NCBI GenBank assembly: GCA_012184525.1
Contig: WOFQ01000001.1
Coordinates: 744,001-808,000, forward strand
Direction of reading: 5' to 3'
Length of the DNA: 64,000 bases
Source: Xenoacremonium recifei
Lineage: Eukaryota > Ascomycota > Sordariomycetes > Hypocreales > Nectriaceae
How positions within the stretch are numbered: the first letter of the stretch is position 1; every line of letters starts with the position of its first letter. Of the stretch, positions 10,001-21,659 are shown piece by piece. The translations under genes were made by a program, and so were the position numbers. A model generated the notes under the pieces. The model was not told where the DNA came from, did not search any database, and saw only the letters and a list, made by a program, of their open reading frames with translations.

Positions 10001-11699
10001 CGAACATGTCACCGCCCATCTCGCCGAACACGTTCTCGGAGTTTTCCAATGTTTGAGGGTGATCACTCCGTTCTTCCTTGGATTCGCTTGTGTGGTTCCA
10101 TGCGTCTTGATCCGAGTCAACTGCTGGAGCTGCGGGCGGCATGCTTGTATCAATGTCGACTACGGCTGGAGCTGTAGGGGGATTGCCCGGGCTAGATATC
10201 GTGCCATCCATAGACGGGGTCACACCAACAGGCTGGATGGCATCGGGTGGCGTTGGGTACATAACACCAGCTGCTGCCGTGCTCGGTCTTCGGGGACCAA
10301 AGGGCGAGTTCTCGGTAACCTTCTGTGCCGAAACTTCGTTGGCGGCGGGCTCTTTTGGCAAAGTCGTGATGCGCTCCGCTTTCCGCTTGACAACCTTGTC
10401 ATCTCGCTCAGGGGCGCTGCTGAACCATCCACGAGCATTACCCAACGGATCGTGGCACTCTTCATGCCCGCTCAACATAGTGTCCCCCACCCGACTCGTA
10501 GCAGACACCTCGATCGACTTCTTCCTGAAACATAAAGGCCCTGGCCAAGGAACATAGGCTTGTGAACGCCTCGGTTCTTCGTCACCATCTGTCATGAAGC
10601 GCCTTGAAACAAGCAGGTTGATCCAAGAGCAAGCTCTGAAAGCAGATACGTCAAGACCGCAAAGCTCGAGCGCCCTGAGACAAGTCTGTTTCCAAGCTGA
10701 CTCCTGGGATTCGGCTATGCCCCTGACGCTTAACGCCTGGGTGTTGGGGGTCTGCCCGAGTGCCGTGTCATTCCCTGACGTTTCGCCAGTTGAAAGCGGT
10801 TGCTTAGTCGCAAGAACACCAAATGGAGCCGCTAGGATCGGTCGGTTCGGGGGCATCAGGTTTGCTGCGACAACATCGTCAAGACAGGACAAGCTTTGGC
10901 AGCTAGAGAAGCCCAGACTGATAACCAGAGACCCTGTTGTAGTCAGGTATGTCCTAAAGGTACCGAGGACTGGCTCTAGGCTTGTCGGAGGGTCGTCTTG
11001 GTCATGTAATTGTTCTTGTGACGGCGGGATGAGAACGGTGCGGTAGTTGAGAGGTAATGCCGTAACCTGGCTGCAGAAGGACAGTGACACTGATGAGACA
11101 ATGGCAGCGACAAATTGCTCGTAGATGGCCTTTTGAGCCACTTGAGCCGATTTCGGATCGTTGGTTGAACCTGGCGCCGCCCTCGAATCGGGCTCGGGAA
11201 CAGTAGCAGAGCCGGCTTGCGAGCGCTGAGAGAGATCCCGAACCGAGGCATTCGACGACGTGCTCATCGATGAGGTTTGGTTTGGCGGTCCAGTACGGCT
11301 CTTCTGGAGGCTCGACGGTTCGAAGGATCCCTCTTCTACTATCGACAAGCTGTGTCCTTCGACGGTGGTGTCCGGCCGACGAGAAACGACGTCGCTCGCA
11401 TCATCCTTGCCAATGATCTGGAAGAGCCAGAGGCCCCTCCGGTTTGCATCATAAGAGACGATATGTCCTTGTTCTCGCCAAAGGCTCTCAATCTCGGGGG
11501 CAGCGGAAATGAAGGTTTGCGATTGCTCGGTCGAGGGCTCGTAGATGCGATAGGCAATGGACGCGATATTATTCTGTAGACGGCATTAGCATCAGCGCCG
11601 GCACCAGCAACAGCACGAAGAACAGGCAGATGTAGTCGATGGATCTCGAGGAGGACATACAATCACTAAGGTATTAGTTTCGTAGTCACCGGTCTCCAT
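7086..11699 (-). CDS. MED13: Mediator complex subunit 13 (MED13/SSN2/SRB9)
   Basis: Two exons: 11699-11661 (13 codons, METGDYETNTLVI) and 11573-7086, joined across an 87-nt intron with a GTATGT donor and CTACAG acceptor; the product is 1508 residues. The exon 1 to exon 2 join reads LVI-NNIASIAYRIYEP, the typical MED13 N-terminus, which fixes the start. MED13 is the large scaffold of the nuclear CDK8 kinase module (with MED12, cyclin C and CDK8) and tethers it reversibly to core Mediator, mostly for repression. The middle is acidic and Pro-rich (a PPPPPQPPPES stretch, phospho-site-like Ser/Asp runs). The C-terminal half carries the conserved PIWI/MID-like region, including IHVAYAQSVDDRW, ATASYCLSRKGK and KVHWRIIITKAGPMDP. 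The gene is transcribed divergently from ENP2. Its 3' end abuts the accessory block. Confidence 0.93.
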
Positions 11700-12708
11700 C
11701 TCGGCGAGCCTCGTGCTTGGTCGACGCCCCCAAGTCGCAATTGTCGTTCAGCTGTACTGCGCGGGCAGCACGCACGAGGTACGACGGCGTACCGCGGCCA
11801 GGCCAGGTCAGGCCAGGTCGCAGGACCCGAAGGCCTCTATCACAGTGCGCTCAGGCCCGTCAATGAGGCTCGAGGTAGCACCCGAGGGGCGTTCGGAGCG
11901 GCGTGGGAGAGTCTGGACGTGAGGGTGGTGGACGCTCCGGGCTCCATCTCAACCAGCGGGAAGAGACGTCGGCCGAACGCTTGGTGGTGGCGCCACGGCA
12001 GGCGGCGTTGGGGCTCGGCGAGGGATTGGAAGCCACTGACGGGACCGGAGGCGCGGGACGGCGATGACGAGGGCCTATTCGGGCGCGGATGCGGCGGCGG
12101 AGGGCATGGAGATGGGCGTGAGGGCGAGCTTGAGCTGGCGAGGTGTAGTCGCATGGGATGGGATTGAGGTGGACTGGGGGCTAGATGAGGAAATCCGGGC
12201 AGGCACCCTGGGGCTGGGGGCAAGTTGTCGCACTGCAGAAACAGGGCTTGCGGCGGGCAAACAGGGCAGCGAGCCGGCCGGGTCGGGGAAGTGCTCCAGC
12301 GGGTTCCAGCAGTTGCAGCGGTTCGATGGGGGCCGAAGGTGGCCCCTGCGGGCTTCCACGACCCCTAAGGTTGCGCCCCCCGCTAAGCAGCGCAGCCACC
12401 CGGGGCCTCCAGTGAGCTGTCACTGTCACTGCCACTGTCAGCACGCTGCGCGGCCGTCGCAGGCGGTATCCGGAGCCCTGGGATTGGCGCTCCGCCCACC
12501 GAGCTCGGTCAGAACCAACGCCCCTTCCTCCACTCGTGGCATGTGGGGGTCTCACCGCTCACCGAGATAAGCGGTGGGGCCTGGATTTTTTTCTCGGCTT
12601 CCATGACTTTTTTCCAAGGCGTCGGAGGCTTCTTGTAGGAGAATTGTCTTTCTTCACTATCAGCCTCGGAGACACACCCCAGAGCCACGACACTGCTCGC
12701 TCCAGGCC
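11700..12708. other. divergent MED13-ENP2 intergenic region
   Basis: About 1.0 kb, GC-rich, between the two start codons. Open frames on both strands are compositional: Arg-, Pro- and Ala-rich, with no family resemblance. It should contain both promoters. No clear TATA element was seen. Confidence 0.5.
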
Positions 12709-14652
12709 ATGAAGCTGTCAAATCCGGGCAATGTGCCCGTGTACACTATTTCGGGCGCCTCAACTGCCCGTCCCCTCCCAGACTGGCTTGCGCGCCGCCG
12801 GAAACGAAGCCTGAAGAACGATGCCGAGTACCAGAACCGAGTCGAGCTGCTGCAAGATTTCGAATTTGAAGAGGCCAGCAACTGCATTCGTGTCAGCGAG
12901 GATGGTGACTGGGTGATGAGTACCGGCACCTACAAGCCGCAGATGCATGTGCACAACCTCTCCCAACTCGCGCTCTCCTACGCTCGCCACACCAACTCTC
13001 TCAACCACTCCTTCGTACTCCTCTCCTCCGACTACACCAAGTCCCTCCATCTCCAGACCGACCGCCGACTAGAGTTCCATACCCCCATGGGCCTTCACTA
13101 TGAAGTGCGGATACCTCGATATGGGCGTGGACTGGTCTACGACCGACATTCCACCGAAGGTCTCGTGCCAGCCGTCGGCCTCGATGCAGACGGCAAGGGA
13201 GAGGTCTTCCGGTTGAATTTAGAGCTGGGACGCTTCATGAAGTCGTACCAGGTTGATGTCGGTGGTGACGACGAGACCGGTGGTGGATTGCAGGGTGGAA
13301 TCGGAGTTGGCAGTGTCACGACGGCTGCCATCGCAGAAGATACACACAACCTCCTCGCCTTTGGCACTTCAATAGGGACTGTCGAGTTCTGGGATCCTCG
13401 CTCCAAGTCTCGAGTAGCCCTCCTCGCCGGCCATGAGGGGGAAGTCAGCGCTCTTGATTTCAGCCCCTCTGGTCTGTCCATTGTCACTGGAACCTCGACT
13501 GGCATGATGCAGATTTTCGATATGCGACGCCCTGTGCCCCTCTTGAAGAAGGATCACGGATACGGCTTCCCCGTGCAGAATCTCATCCATATGACGACAG
13601 TCTCCCAAGAAAAGAAGATTCTATCTTCCGATAAGCGAATCATCAAGATCTGGGACAGCCAAACGGGCGATCCCTGGACGTCGGTGGAACCTATCGTAGA
13701 TCTCAATGATGTGGCTTGGTGCAAGGATACCGGCATGCTCCTGACAGCGAACGAGGGCAAGCAACAACATGCTTTCTTTATTCCGCAACTCGGCCCGGCT
13801 CCGAAGTGGTGCTCGTTCCTTGACAACATGGTGGAAGAGATGGCTGAGGAGGTTCGCACGGAGACATACGACAACTACAAGTTCTTGACATTACCCGAGC
13901 TCAAGCAACTCAGTCTGGCTCACTTGGTGGGCAAGACCAACCTGCTTCGGCCATATATGCATGGTTACTTTGTGGCATCCAAGTTGTACGAACAGGCGAG
14001 ACTCATTGCCAACCCCTATGTTTGGGAAGATGAGAGGACCAAGCGTATCAAGGACAAGGTCGAAAAGGAGCGTGCCAGCAGAATCAGAGGCACCAAGAAG
14101 GTCAAGGTCAACCAGAGGCTCGTCGACAAGATCCTCAAGAAGCAGGAGAACCGAGCCGAGGTGGACACCAAGGTTGGTGTTCTCGGCGATTCTCGATTCA
14201 GCAAGATGTTCGAGGATGAGGCCTTTGCGGTTGATGAGACGACCGGTGAATTCCGTGCTCTCAATCCCAGCACTGTGTTCAACCAGCCAACCGATCCTGG
14301 CGCTCCTAGCCGTTATCAGGGCAAGGATTCCGAGGATGAAGATAGCGATGACGAGATAAGGGGTGCAGATGCCGCCGCTCCCCAGAAAGCCAAGGACGAT
14401 GTGGTGATGAAGGTCACATCTACGAGCAACCAAGGCAGACAGGTCCGAGACACAGCCCTTGGCAGCCGCCAACATAAGAGCGGCCGCATCAACAAGAGCG
14501 GTCGCGGCGATGTCGTGGGCGAGCGGCAAGTCACTTTCGTCCCCGAGTCACGGCGGAAGCAGAAGCAAAGGGAGGAAGAGGCTCCGGCTCCTACACGAAG
14601 AGACAACAAGGGACGGCGAAGCGCCAGCTCCAACACCTTTAGGCGGATGTAA
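12709..14652 (+). CDS. ENP2: nucleolar WD40 ribosome biogenesis protein Enp2/NOL10
   Basis: A single-exon 647-residue frame. The N-terminus MKLSNPGNVPVYTISG, the following DWLARRRKRSLKND and the DFEFEEASNCIRVSEDG segment are typical of Enp2/NOL10. WD40-type strands span about residues 55-370 (for example LLAGHEGEVSALDFSPSG and IVTGTSTGMMQIFDMR). A NUC153-like element, RFSKMFEDEAFAVDETTGEF, lies near residue 500. The C-terminus is acidic, then basic and probably disordered, with RGG- and KR-rich stretches that suit the nucleolus. Enp2 is a component of the 90S pre-ribosome/SSU processome in 18S rRNA maturation. The length fits the family (about 650-710). It is divergent from MED13. Confidence 0.93.
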   Translation: MKLSNPGNVPVYTISGASTARPLPDWLARRRKRSLKNDAEYQNRVELLQDFEFEEASNCIRVSEDGDWVMSTGTYKPQMHVHNLSQLALSYARHTNSLNHSFVLLSSDYTKSLHLQTDRRLEFHTPMGLHYEVRIPRYGRGLVYDRHSTEGLVPAVGLDADGKGEVFRLNLELGRFMKSYQVDVGGDDETGGGLQGGIGVGSVTTAAIAEDTHNLLAFGTSIGTVEFWDPRSKSRVALLAGHEGEVSALDFSPSGLSIVTGTSTGMMQIFDMRRPVPLLKKDHGYGFPVQNLIHMTTVSQEKKILSSDKRIIKIWDSQTGDPWTSVEPIVDLNDVAWCKDTGMLLTANEGKQQHAFFIPQLGPAPKWCSFLDNMVEEMAEEVRTETYDNYKFLTLPELKQLSLAHLVGKTNLLRPYMHGYFVASKLYEQARLIANPYVWEDERTKRIKDKVEKERASRIRGTKKVKVNQRLVDKILKKQENRAEVDTKVGVLGDSRFSKMFEDEAFAVDETTGEFRALNPSTVFNQPTDPGAPSRYQGKDSEDEDSDDEIRGADAAAPQKAKDDVVMKVTSTSNQGRQVRDTALGSRQHKSGRINKSGRGDVVGERQVTFVPESRRKQKQREEEAPAPTRRDNKGRRSASSNTFRRM

Positions 14653-14854
14653 TGAACGGGAAAAGCGATTTCAGTCAGGATATAAAGAAAAGTTTCTGCG
14701 CGGCTTTCGGACATAGGGAAAAGGCCAACGGATGGAAATTATTTTTACATGAAAAGATACCCCGGATCCAGTCCGATGAAGAGTCCCTCTCTCCCTCCAT
14801 CTCCTCATATCACATTAGAACCTCAACCCCCCTCGTGAACAACCCCCCGACCCC

Positions 14855-15384
14855 TTACTTTCGACCCCACTTGCTACCAAGTCGCTTCGCCTCGGCCTTC
14901 GCCATCCCCTTCTCGAGATCCTCCGGCCGCAGTCGCGGCGTCGGGGGCACATCATCCAGTCTTGTGCGGTGTCGGCGCGATGACGAGACGGGGTCCTTGA
15001 CGGAACTTGGGAACTCGGTCCTCCGGGGCGTGAGCGCCGTGACGACCTTTTTGGCGGATTTGCGGAGGGTTTCCTTCATGGTCCATTCGTGCCTCTTGGC
15101 GATGAAGAAGAGCGTGGCCGTGGAGACTAGGGTATGTGAGCCGAGTGTCAAGGGGAATGGGGGGAGTGCTGAGACTTACTGCCGATAATGACGACCACGA
15201 CGACTACGACGATGATGGCGACGAGACCACCTGTGGAAATGGAGATGCCTGAGCTAGCCCCCGCGGCGCCTTCATCGTTGCCGTTGACTGGGGTGTCGCT
15301 GTAGTCTGTCTCGGTGGCCAAGGGGAAGTAATTCGATGTGTGGGCTACAGCAGCGGTCGTAGCCGTTGCCAGTGTCGAGGTCAT
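14855..15384 (-). CDS. small single-pass membrane protein, unknown function
   Basis: Two exons, 15384-15180 and 15126-14855, joined over a 53-nt intron (GTAAGT donor, CCCTAG acceptor), give 158 residues. Splicing completes one transmembrane helix: GGLVAIIVVVVVVVIIG is followed by ISTATLFFIAK. The roughly 50-residue N-terminal part is Ser/Thr/Ala-rich without an obvious cleavable signal peptide. The roughly 80-residue C-terminal tail is strongly basic and likely cytosolic, with the helix acting as signal anchor. The arrangement recalls small fungal plasma-membrane proteins with a Ser/Thr-rich ectodomain, but no family is recognised. The clean frame across the intron argues that it is real. Confidence 0.65.
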
Positions 15385-16885
15385 GGTGGCTTTCTTGTAA
15401 AGAGTGTCGATATAGAGTTGTTAGGTATGATCAGGTAAGATGCAGCGCTAAGCAGGGTTGTGCTTGGAGAAGGCTGTTGGTTCACACAAAAGGGACCCCA
15501 AAATTCATAGAATGGGGAGAATACAAAGTTGTCAAAGTCTAGCTTTCACCATATCGTCATCCTCGGGAGCGAGGGAACTGGCTCTGATATTTACATCTTT
15601 CCGTCCCCCCGCTGCCACCGCCGTGACCCAATGCCCAGACCAAGCCCGTCGTCGCCCAGGATTGCATCGCGGCCGTGGAAGGGTCGCAGGCGCCTAGCCA
15701 GGGAATGATTGGATGCGACGGCCACAGCCCAGACCTCGCACTTAAGCAGCATCGCTGCCGTCTTCACCATCACGTCGCCATGATTGGCGCGCCGCAGCCC
15801 GGAAGCGCTGAGCAGCAGAGCCTTGGCCCGGCCCGCGACCAATCAGGCGGCCGGCCGGGGAGGCCAGTGCCGGGACGTCAGGGGTCTCGTCACGCGCCGG
15901 AGGGGCGGATGCAGGGACAACCGACGGACCTGCAGCGAAGGTTATCGGGCATTGGGTGCGAGGCCGGTGACGGACGCTGCAGAGTCGCAGCTCTAAAGCG
16001 TGAAAGCTGCTGCATGTCGCAAGTCGGGTCTGCGGTTTCACGATGTGATGTGCGAAGAAGGGGTGGCCTGTGCATCGCGAAGCGCCGACGCTTCTTTAAG
16101 GCGCTCCGCACATTGGACGCTGTTGTCGTGCGCTATGCTGCTTCTGGTCATCGCTTGGGATTCGCTCGACTTCATCACGCTGGAGGGGAGGCTTGTCAGT
16201 CGTTTCTTCGGTTGCGAGGCATGCGGCAGTTGTGAATTGTGCTGCTCACTGCTGGTTCTGGCATGAGTCGGTGTGATGGCGATGCTTCGAGGCATATATC
16301 ACAATAGTTGAGAGATGGTATAGGTTGACGACAATGGACGACGATGCCGTATTGCCGTTGACTGATACGAGGTCGGGTGCCGACGATGAAGGAAATGATC
16401 ATCGATGACTCGAAACGAATGCTCTCTGACGATGAGCGGCACCTATTTTTGTGCGGTTACCTCGGTGTCTGGCAGAAATGTCGACGGGAGGGAACTTTAC
16501 GTGGTCTTGAGCCAAGAAGCACTGCTTTGGTGGATACTTCCGTTCGATAGGTAGACGAAATGCCTTTACCCGTGTCGTCTTATTCCAGGGAAGAAGAAAG
16601 AGAATTTTGTTGAAGATAATGTGAAGTCATCATCTCAATGAAATCACGGATGTACCATGTCCACCATGGCTCTTTCCGTCCCAAATTACATCGATCCTTC
16701 CTTCCTTCCTAAGGTAACCACCTCAGCTGGGGCTCAACAACTGCCCGTTCTCAGGGAAGGTCCCCCTGACTTCCACTCTGGTTGTTTCCTCCCGTATCCT
16801 CAGGTTTGACAGTTTTAAAAAAAACTTCCAGGCTTCATTGATTCTAAAAATTCTCTCCTTCGTGACATATTCTGTGTGAGCCTAT
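15385..16885. other. intergenic region, 1.5 kb
   Basis: The region lies between divergent genes. It contains a GC-rich central part (about 15600-16050) and an AT-richer part near 16600-16880. Open frames on both strands overlap without family resemblance. Presumed promoters only. Confidence 0.45.
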
Positions 16886-19800
16886 GTGAAAGGGCCGGCC
16901 ATCCCTGGCCGCATCTCGCGCCTTCATCCACGTCTCAGAATTGCCCAAGCCAGCACATTTCATCTTAATTGTGCGAGCGGTATCATGGCCAAATCTATTT
17001 TAGGGACGGCATCGCCAACCTCCTCCGGCCGTGTATCCATTGACCTCGCTGAGACAGACCTCGATCGTCTGGGCTCTGTCATCCCAGATTCTCAACCAAC
17101 CAATGCACATGCATTTACTCATCCTAACCCAAGAAAATTCTCAGCTACCAAGGATGACTTATCGGAATCGGTTCTCTCAGAGGGATTCAGTTGGCGCGCC
17201 AAAGCCCCTCCTCGGCCTGGCCAGTTCTCGAAACGACCAACTCATCAACCTATCCAGTCCGTGAAACCGGCAATTCTTCAAATCTATCATCACGATACGA
17301 TCCCAGATTCTGCTCAGCCAAGTGTTCAAGGAGAGTCGGTCATACCTCAAACTCCAGCCTCCCAACATCCTGTTCGAGTTGCAGCACCTCTCCATCTCCC
17401 GGAGCTTGGTCTATCGGGAGATCCTCCTCTATCAGATAGTCATACCTCTGACGGCCTTTCCTCTGACGAAACTCCCTGCCAACCAGAGGTCTCCGGCTCT
17501 GATGGTTCCAATGAACCTGAAACACTATTTGAACGTGGCTCCGAAAACCCTACGTGTTCTCTCGATGCACCAAAGTCATCTTCAAGATCACCATCAGAGA
17601 ATCAGGAACTGCATCGCCCTTCTCGTCCAAGTCCTCCGGGACTAGGGGTCGATACTCAAACAAATGGAGCTAACCTACCCTTCGGGAATGTCAGTTCTCT
17701 GAGTTTTGCTCAACCGACGAACTCTATTACGCCAGCTACCCATGTTCCACGCACGATTGGTAAGTCAGTTGGCAGTATCACGTTTCCCTTAATTCTAACT
17801 CTGCCAAGCCTCCCATCTAGACAACCTCAAGCTTCCAATGCCACATGTAGCGCGCGTGGGTGATAACGCCCATCAGTCACCGTCAAGAAGTATTTGCGGC
17901 GACCTGGAACGCCCAACACCTCAGACACCGAGATCCCATCAGCGTACACGTCGTGACCGCATCAGCTCCTCTATCGTGCGACCGATACCTTCTTCACGTC
18001 ATCATGAAAAGGCAGATATACACAGTCGATCTCAGTCGAGGGCCAGCAACATTTCCAGGAAGAGGTCGAGTGTGCAAAAAAGCCGACCTCGGGCAGACCC
18101 TGAGCGAAAGAAGAATGCCATGAACCAAGTTGCTCAGCAGTGGAATGAATGCATGCGTATTGTAGAAGATGAGAGGGATGAAGCACACTGTGAAATTGAG
18201 AGGCTTCAAACCGAGATCCGCCAACGAGAGGAAAACTTGCACAGGTCGAGACACCTGCTCTCGAACAAAGATGAGGAGATCCAAGCCACTCAATCCCGGT
18301 GCAAGGCCCTTGAAGAACAAGAAGGTGAGATGAAAGCCAAGAACGAGCAGCTGACCGAGCAAGTCGAGTTACTACAGGACCAACTGAATGAGTCAAAGAA
18401 ACGGGCGGATGGGCTCGTTGAAAAGTCTCGCACATACAGAGCAAAGCTGAATGAAACAATTTCTGAACAACAGGCTTTCTTCAAGCGCTCTAACGACTTC
18501 TACAATGATGCTCAAAAAGAGTTGGCCAAAGAAAGGGAAAGTCAAGCACACTACGCAAAGACTATCGATCAGGCTATCGAAGATAGTCGCCAGAAGCGCG
18601 AGAAGCTAAAAGAATGCCTCCATGAGTTCCAGCACGACACAGAACTCAAGAGTCAGAAAAGTGAGCATAGTTGTCCTTTCTCGCTCCCTTGCGTATCTGG
18701 GTGAGGCTAACTTCGAGTATCAGAGGACGCAGCCATCGTTGGTCTTGAGGAAAAGTTGAAACACAAAGAGGTAGAACTTCACCGGGAGCAGGAAATCACT
18801 ACCAAACTGCAAGACCAGATCCAAGACCAAATTGGAATTTCGAAGTCAATTTGCGATGTTGAGACACGGGTGCATGAGTTAGTGGAAGCCCAGCAACAGA
18901 ATGACAACCGCAGCTCTGCTCAAGGGAAGATGATTAGCGATCTTTCAGAAAAGTAAGTTTTATGCGAAGTGTATATCCGATATGATCCCTGATGGATTTG
19001 GCAGACTTGATCTTGTTTTCGAGGATTTGAAGCAATCAGCAAAGGAAGCGCCACCTACTTTGGATCTCAATCCTGTCATAGCGAAACTAGAGCAGTCCAT
19101 TGTCTCGAGGTACAGGATGCTCCTAATCAAAAGTACTGATATTTGTTACTGATACATCTTCAAGGATTCTACCGGTGGTTCTCACGACGGTTTCTGAACA
19201 AACGAGAACTGCAGAATCCGTTTCGCAACTCAAAAGTGACTTGGTCGATGAGCTAGGTCGAGTCAGAGGCGACATTAACGATCAAAACGAGAGAATCAAT
19301 CGAGATCGTCAACAATTCGAAGAATATTATCTAAGCCTAACCGGCAATACGGAGCATGTTGTAAAAGAAATGGACCAAACACGAGAAACTTGCAGACAGG
19401 CCGTTCAGCAATTAGAAGAAGTTGCAGAGAAATTTGATGGATTTACAGAGCAGTTCGAGGAACTTGCAGAGCGAAGCGAGGAATTTGCAGAGCAACGAGC
19501 TCAAATGCAAGAGAGCAATTCTTCCATACAAGAGCAAATCACCTCTCAGTTGCGAGATCGCGAAACACAAATCACCCAACTCGAAAAAACAATCCGATCA
19601 CTCATGGAGCATTATGCCACCGAGATGCTTCTCTTGAAGGACAAGATGTCTCAAAGCGACAAGAATATTGAAAGATACCTGGAAGTTGCCCTGTCTCAGG
19701 TTCGCAAAACTCTCGACGAAAGTTTTGTCGAAGAGAGAGACAAAGTGCAACGAAACTTAGCAAAGTCAGAACTGACTCGAGCTGAGCTAGAAACCCAGCT

Positions 19801-20911
19801 AAGGGAAACTCGGGAGGAGCTCGTGGTGGCCAAAAACACGCGGTACAACTCTGATGCGGCCGAACTACGCCAGAACTTAGGCAAAGAACGTCGCACCGTT
19901 GCAGATCTTCAACAGAGGCTCCAGAAATTCGAGCATGAGGCTCAAACAACAACCTCACTTAGAGACAAGTGGCTTCAGGATATCCAAGCGATTGACACCG
20001 TCAGAAGTCGACTGGAAGATATCAGCAAGAGGGCCCCCCAAACTGACGGCCTAGAGGAGTGCTTCCAGAAAATTGTTAAAGTCAACAAAGTCATCGTCGG
20101 GGTATCAGGTTACCTCGACGCGGAGCATGCTTGGGTCGACCGATTACGAAGTACCAGCGGAAATTCGGTGGCTCTCAGGAAAGAAACCACAGCCTCGAGG
20201 AGCTCTGAAGAAGTTGGAGTCGGTGATGTGACAACTACGGACCACCCAGCTGCGGGCATTGTCAACGAAGAAGTAAGTTCTAGTGACTCAAATCAGACCG
20301 AACTCGCGGGCCAAACGACTTCACAATGCAAGGAGCTTGAAGCCCGTCGGAGGGTGATGGTCAACAGTCCTTTCAAAGTCCCAAGTCCTCACCCGCCATC
20401 GGTTGAGCAAGAGAAAATACAGCGGAGGGTAGCAGTGGCACCACGCTCAATACTAAAGCAACCGCAGATTGGTTCCTCGCAAGACAGCCAGAACAATACC
20501 TCTCAGACACTCAACTTGCGCGCGAACCATACACAATACAACCGCCCGGTCGCAAGTAAGGCGAGTATAACTTCATCAGCTGTCGACCACCAGATGATTC
20601 AACAGATCCGTGAAAGCATGCTGCCACCAAAGCCAAATCTCAGCACATGGACATTTCCAACAATAGAGGACTTTGAGAAGGAGAAAAGTGACAAGGCTGT
20701 GCCCAGCGGTCTTGATGAAACAGACGACAGGTCGACCCCTGAGACCGAGCTAGGACCGCCGATGAAGAAATTGAAGATGACTCAGGCTTCGTTCAAGAAT
20801 GAAGTTATTGAGATTACGGCCAAGGCTCCCGTTCAGAGTTCTGAAACTAAGCAGAGAGCTGGAAACCGTCCTCGCGTGCTTCGCACATACTCAAGGAAGC
20901 CGAGCGCATAG
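16886..20911 (+). CDS. large coiled-coil protein, unknown function
   Basis: Five exons: 16886-17759, 17821-18660, 18724-18952, 19005-19109 and 19165-20911. All introns are short (52-62 nt) with GTAAGT, GTGAGC or GTACAG donors, and the frame stays open, giving 1264 residues (1231 if the ATG at 16985, MAKSILGTAS, is used). The N-terminal third is Ser/Pro-rich and probably disordered. Exons 2-5 encode long heptad-rich coiled coils (for example EQEGEMKAKNEQLTEQVELL, and repeats of the type EEVAEKF-, EQFEELAERSEEFAEQ). The C-terminus is basic with PPMKKLKM and RPRVLRTYSRKP, possible nuclear signals. Rod proteins of this size include synaptonemal-complex transverse-filament proteins such as Sordaria Sme4, cohesion factors and cytoskeletal proteins; I cannot choose from sequence alone. 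The gene converges on bL33m. Confidence 0.75.
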
Positions 20912-21363
20912 CCTATGTCTATTTGACCCATGAAACTTCGGGTGCCAAAACACGATGGTTTTGTAACCTGTATTAAATTACCCTACGCGTCTCATGTTTA
21001 GAACGTTGCTATCTGGTGATTTGCTGGTTGCTCTGTGGTGGACGTAATGTCGAGGAATAATGAGATGAAAACTTAGCTATAAATTGCCAGAGGAACATTA
21101 TTTTACGTCACATGTCTAATCCTAGCACGGCCATGATGAGATATGTGGATTGAAGTTTCATGATATTGTATTCGTTGTTGTACATATACATTTCGCATTC
21201 CGCGAGTGATGCCGTTTGTCGACCCAAACTCCAGTAATGATCTCGGTAGTGTTACAATGCTCCTCTCGGGGCGACGCCGCCAGGGTCCAGACTCTTTTAA
21301 TCTCTTTCCAGAGGTTCATGCTCATGGTTCTTCTAGCCATATATGGTCGGGGCAGCCAGTCGC
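20912..21363. other. convergent 3' region
   Basis: An AT-rich stretch between the stop codons of the coiled-coil gene and bL33m. It must contain both 3' UTRs. Nothing else is visible. Confidence 0.5.
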
Positions 21364-21659
21364 TCAGGTTCTCGTCCGCTTCTTGCTCTCCAGGAACAAC
21401 ACCTTCTTCCGCACTACAAAGCATCAGTACATGTTATATTTGTTATTCGAGGTATGCTGTCGTACCAATTGGGTCGTATTTCAGCATGCTCATCATGCCG
21501 GAGGTTCTCGGTCGCTTGAAGGTGTAGAAGAATCCGGTCATGGCCATGGAGATGAGGCGCACGTGGATCAGACGAGCCTTGTCTAGAAGAAGACAGAAGT
21601 CAGTTCCATACTATGCGGTCTGTGTGGGATCATTGAATATCTTTACTTTTCTTCGCCAT
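21364..21659 (-). CDS. mrpl39: mitochondrial large-subunit ribosomal protein bL33m
   Basis: Three small exons, 21659-21647 (13 nt), 21582-21466 and 21413-21364, encode 59 residues. The spliced product begins MAKKNKARLIHVRLISMAMT, continues GFFYTFKRPRTSGMMSMLKY, then DPIVRKKVLFLESKKRTRT. This is the hallmark fungal bL33m sequence, which matches bacterial L33 in size. Splice sites are GTAAAG/CTAG and GTACGA/TGTAG; each join keeps the frame and falls inside conserved motifs. The protein belongs to the large subunit of the mitochondrial ribosome. No separate presequence is visible; the basic N-terminus may serve. The gene is easy to miss because no exon exceeds 117 nt; longer reading frames on both strands across it are artefacts. 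Confidence 0.93.

Noticed and set aside
9825..10535. 236-codon open frame antisense to MED13
   Set aside because: It lies wholly inside the MED13 coding exon, and its product has no domain-like order.
12064..12570. 168-codon frame in the MED13-ENP2 promoter region
   Set aside because: The sequence is open on both strands, Arg/Ala/Gly-rich and low-complexity; it is better explained as GC-rich promoter DNA.
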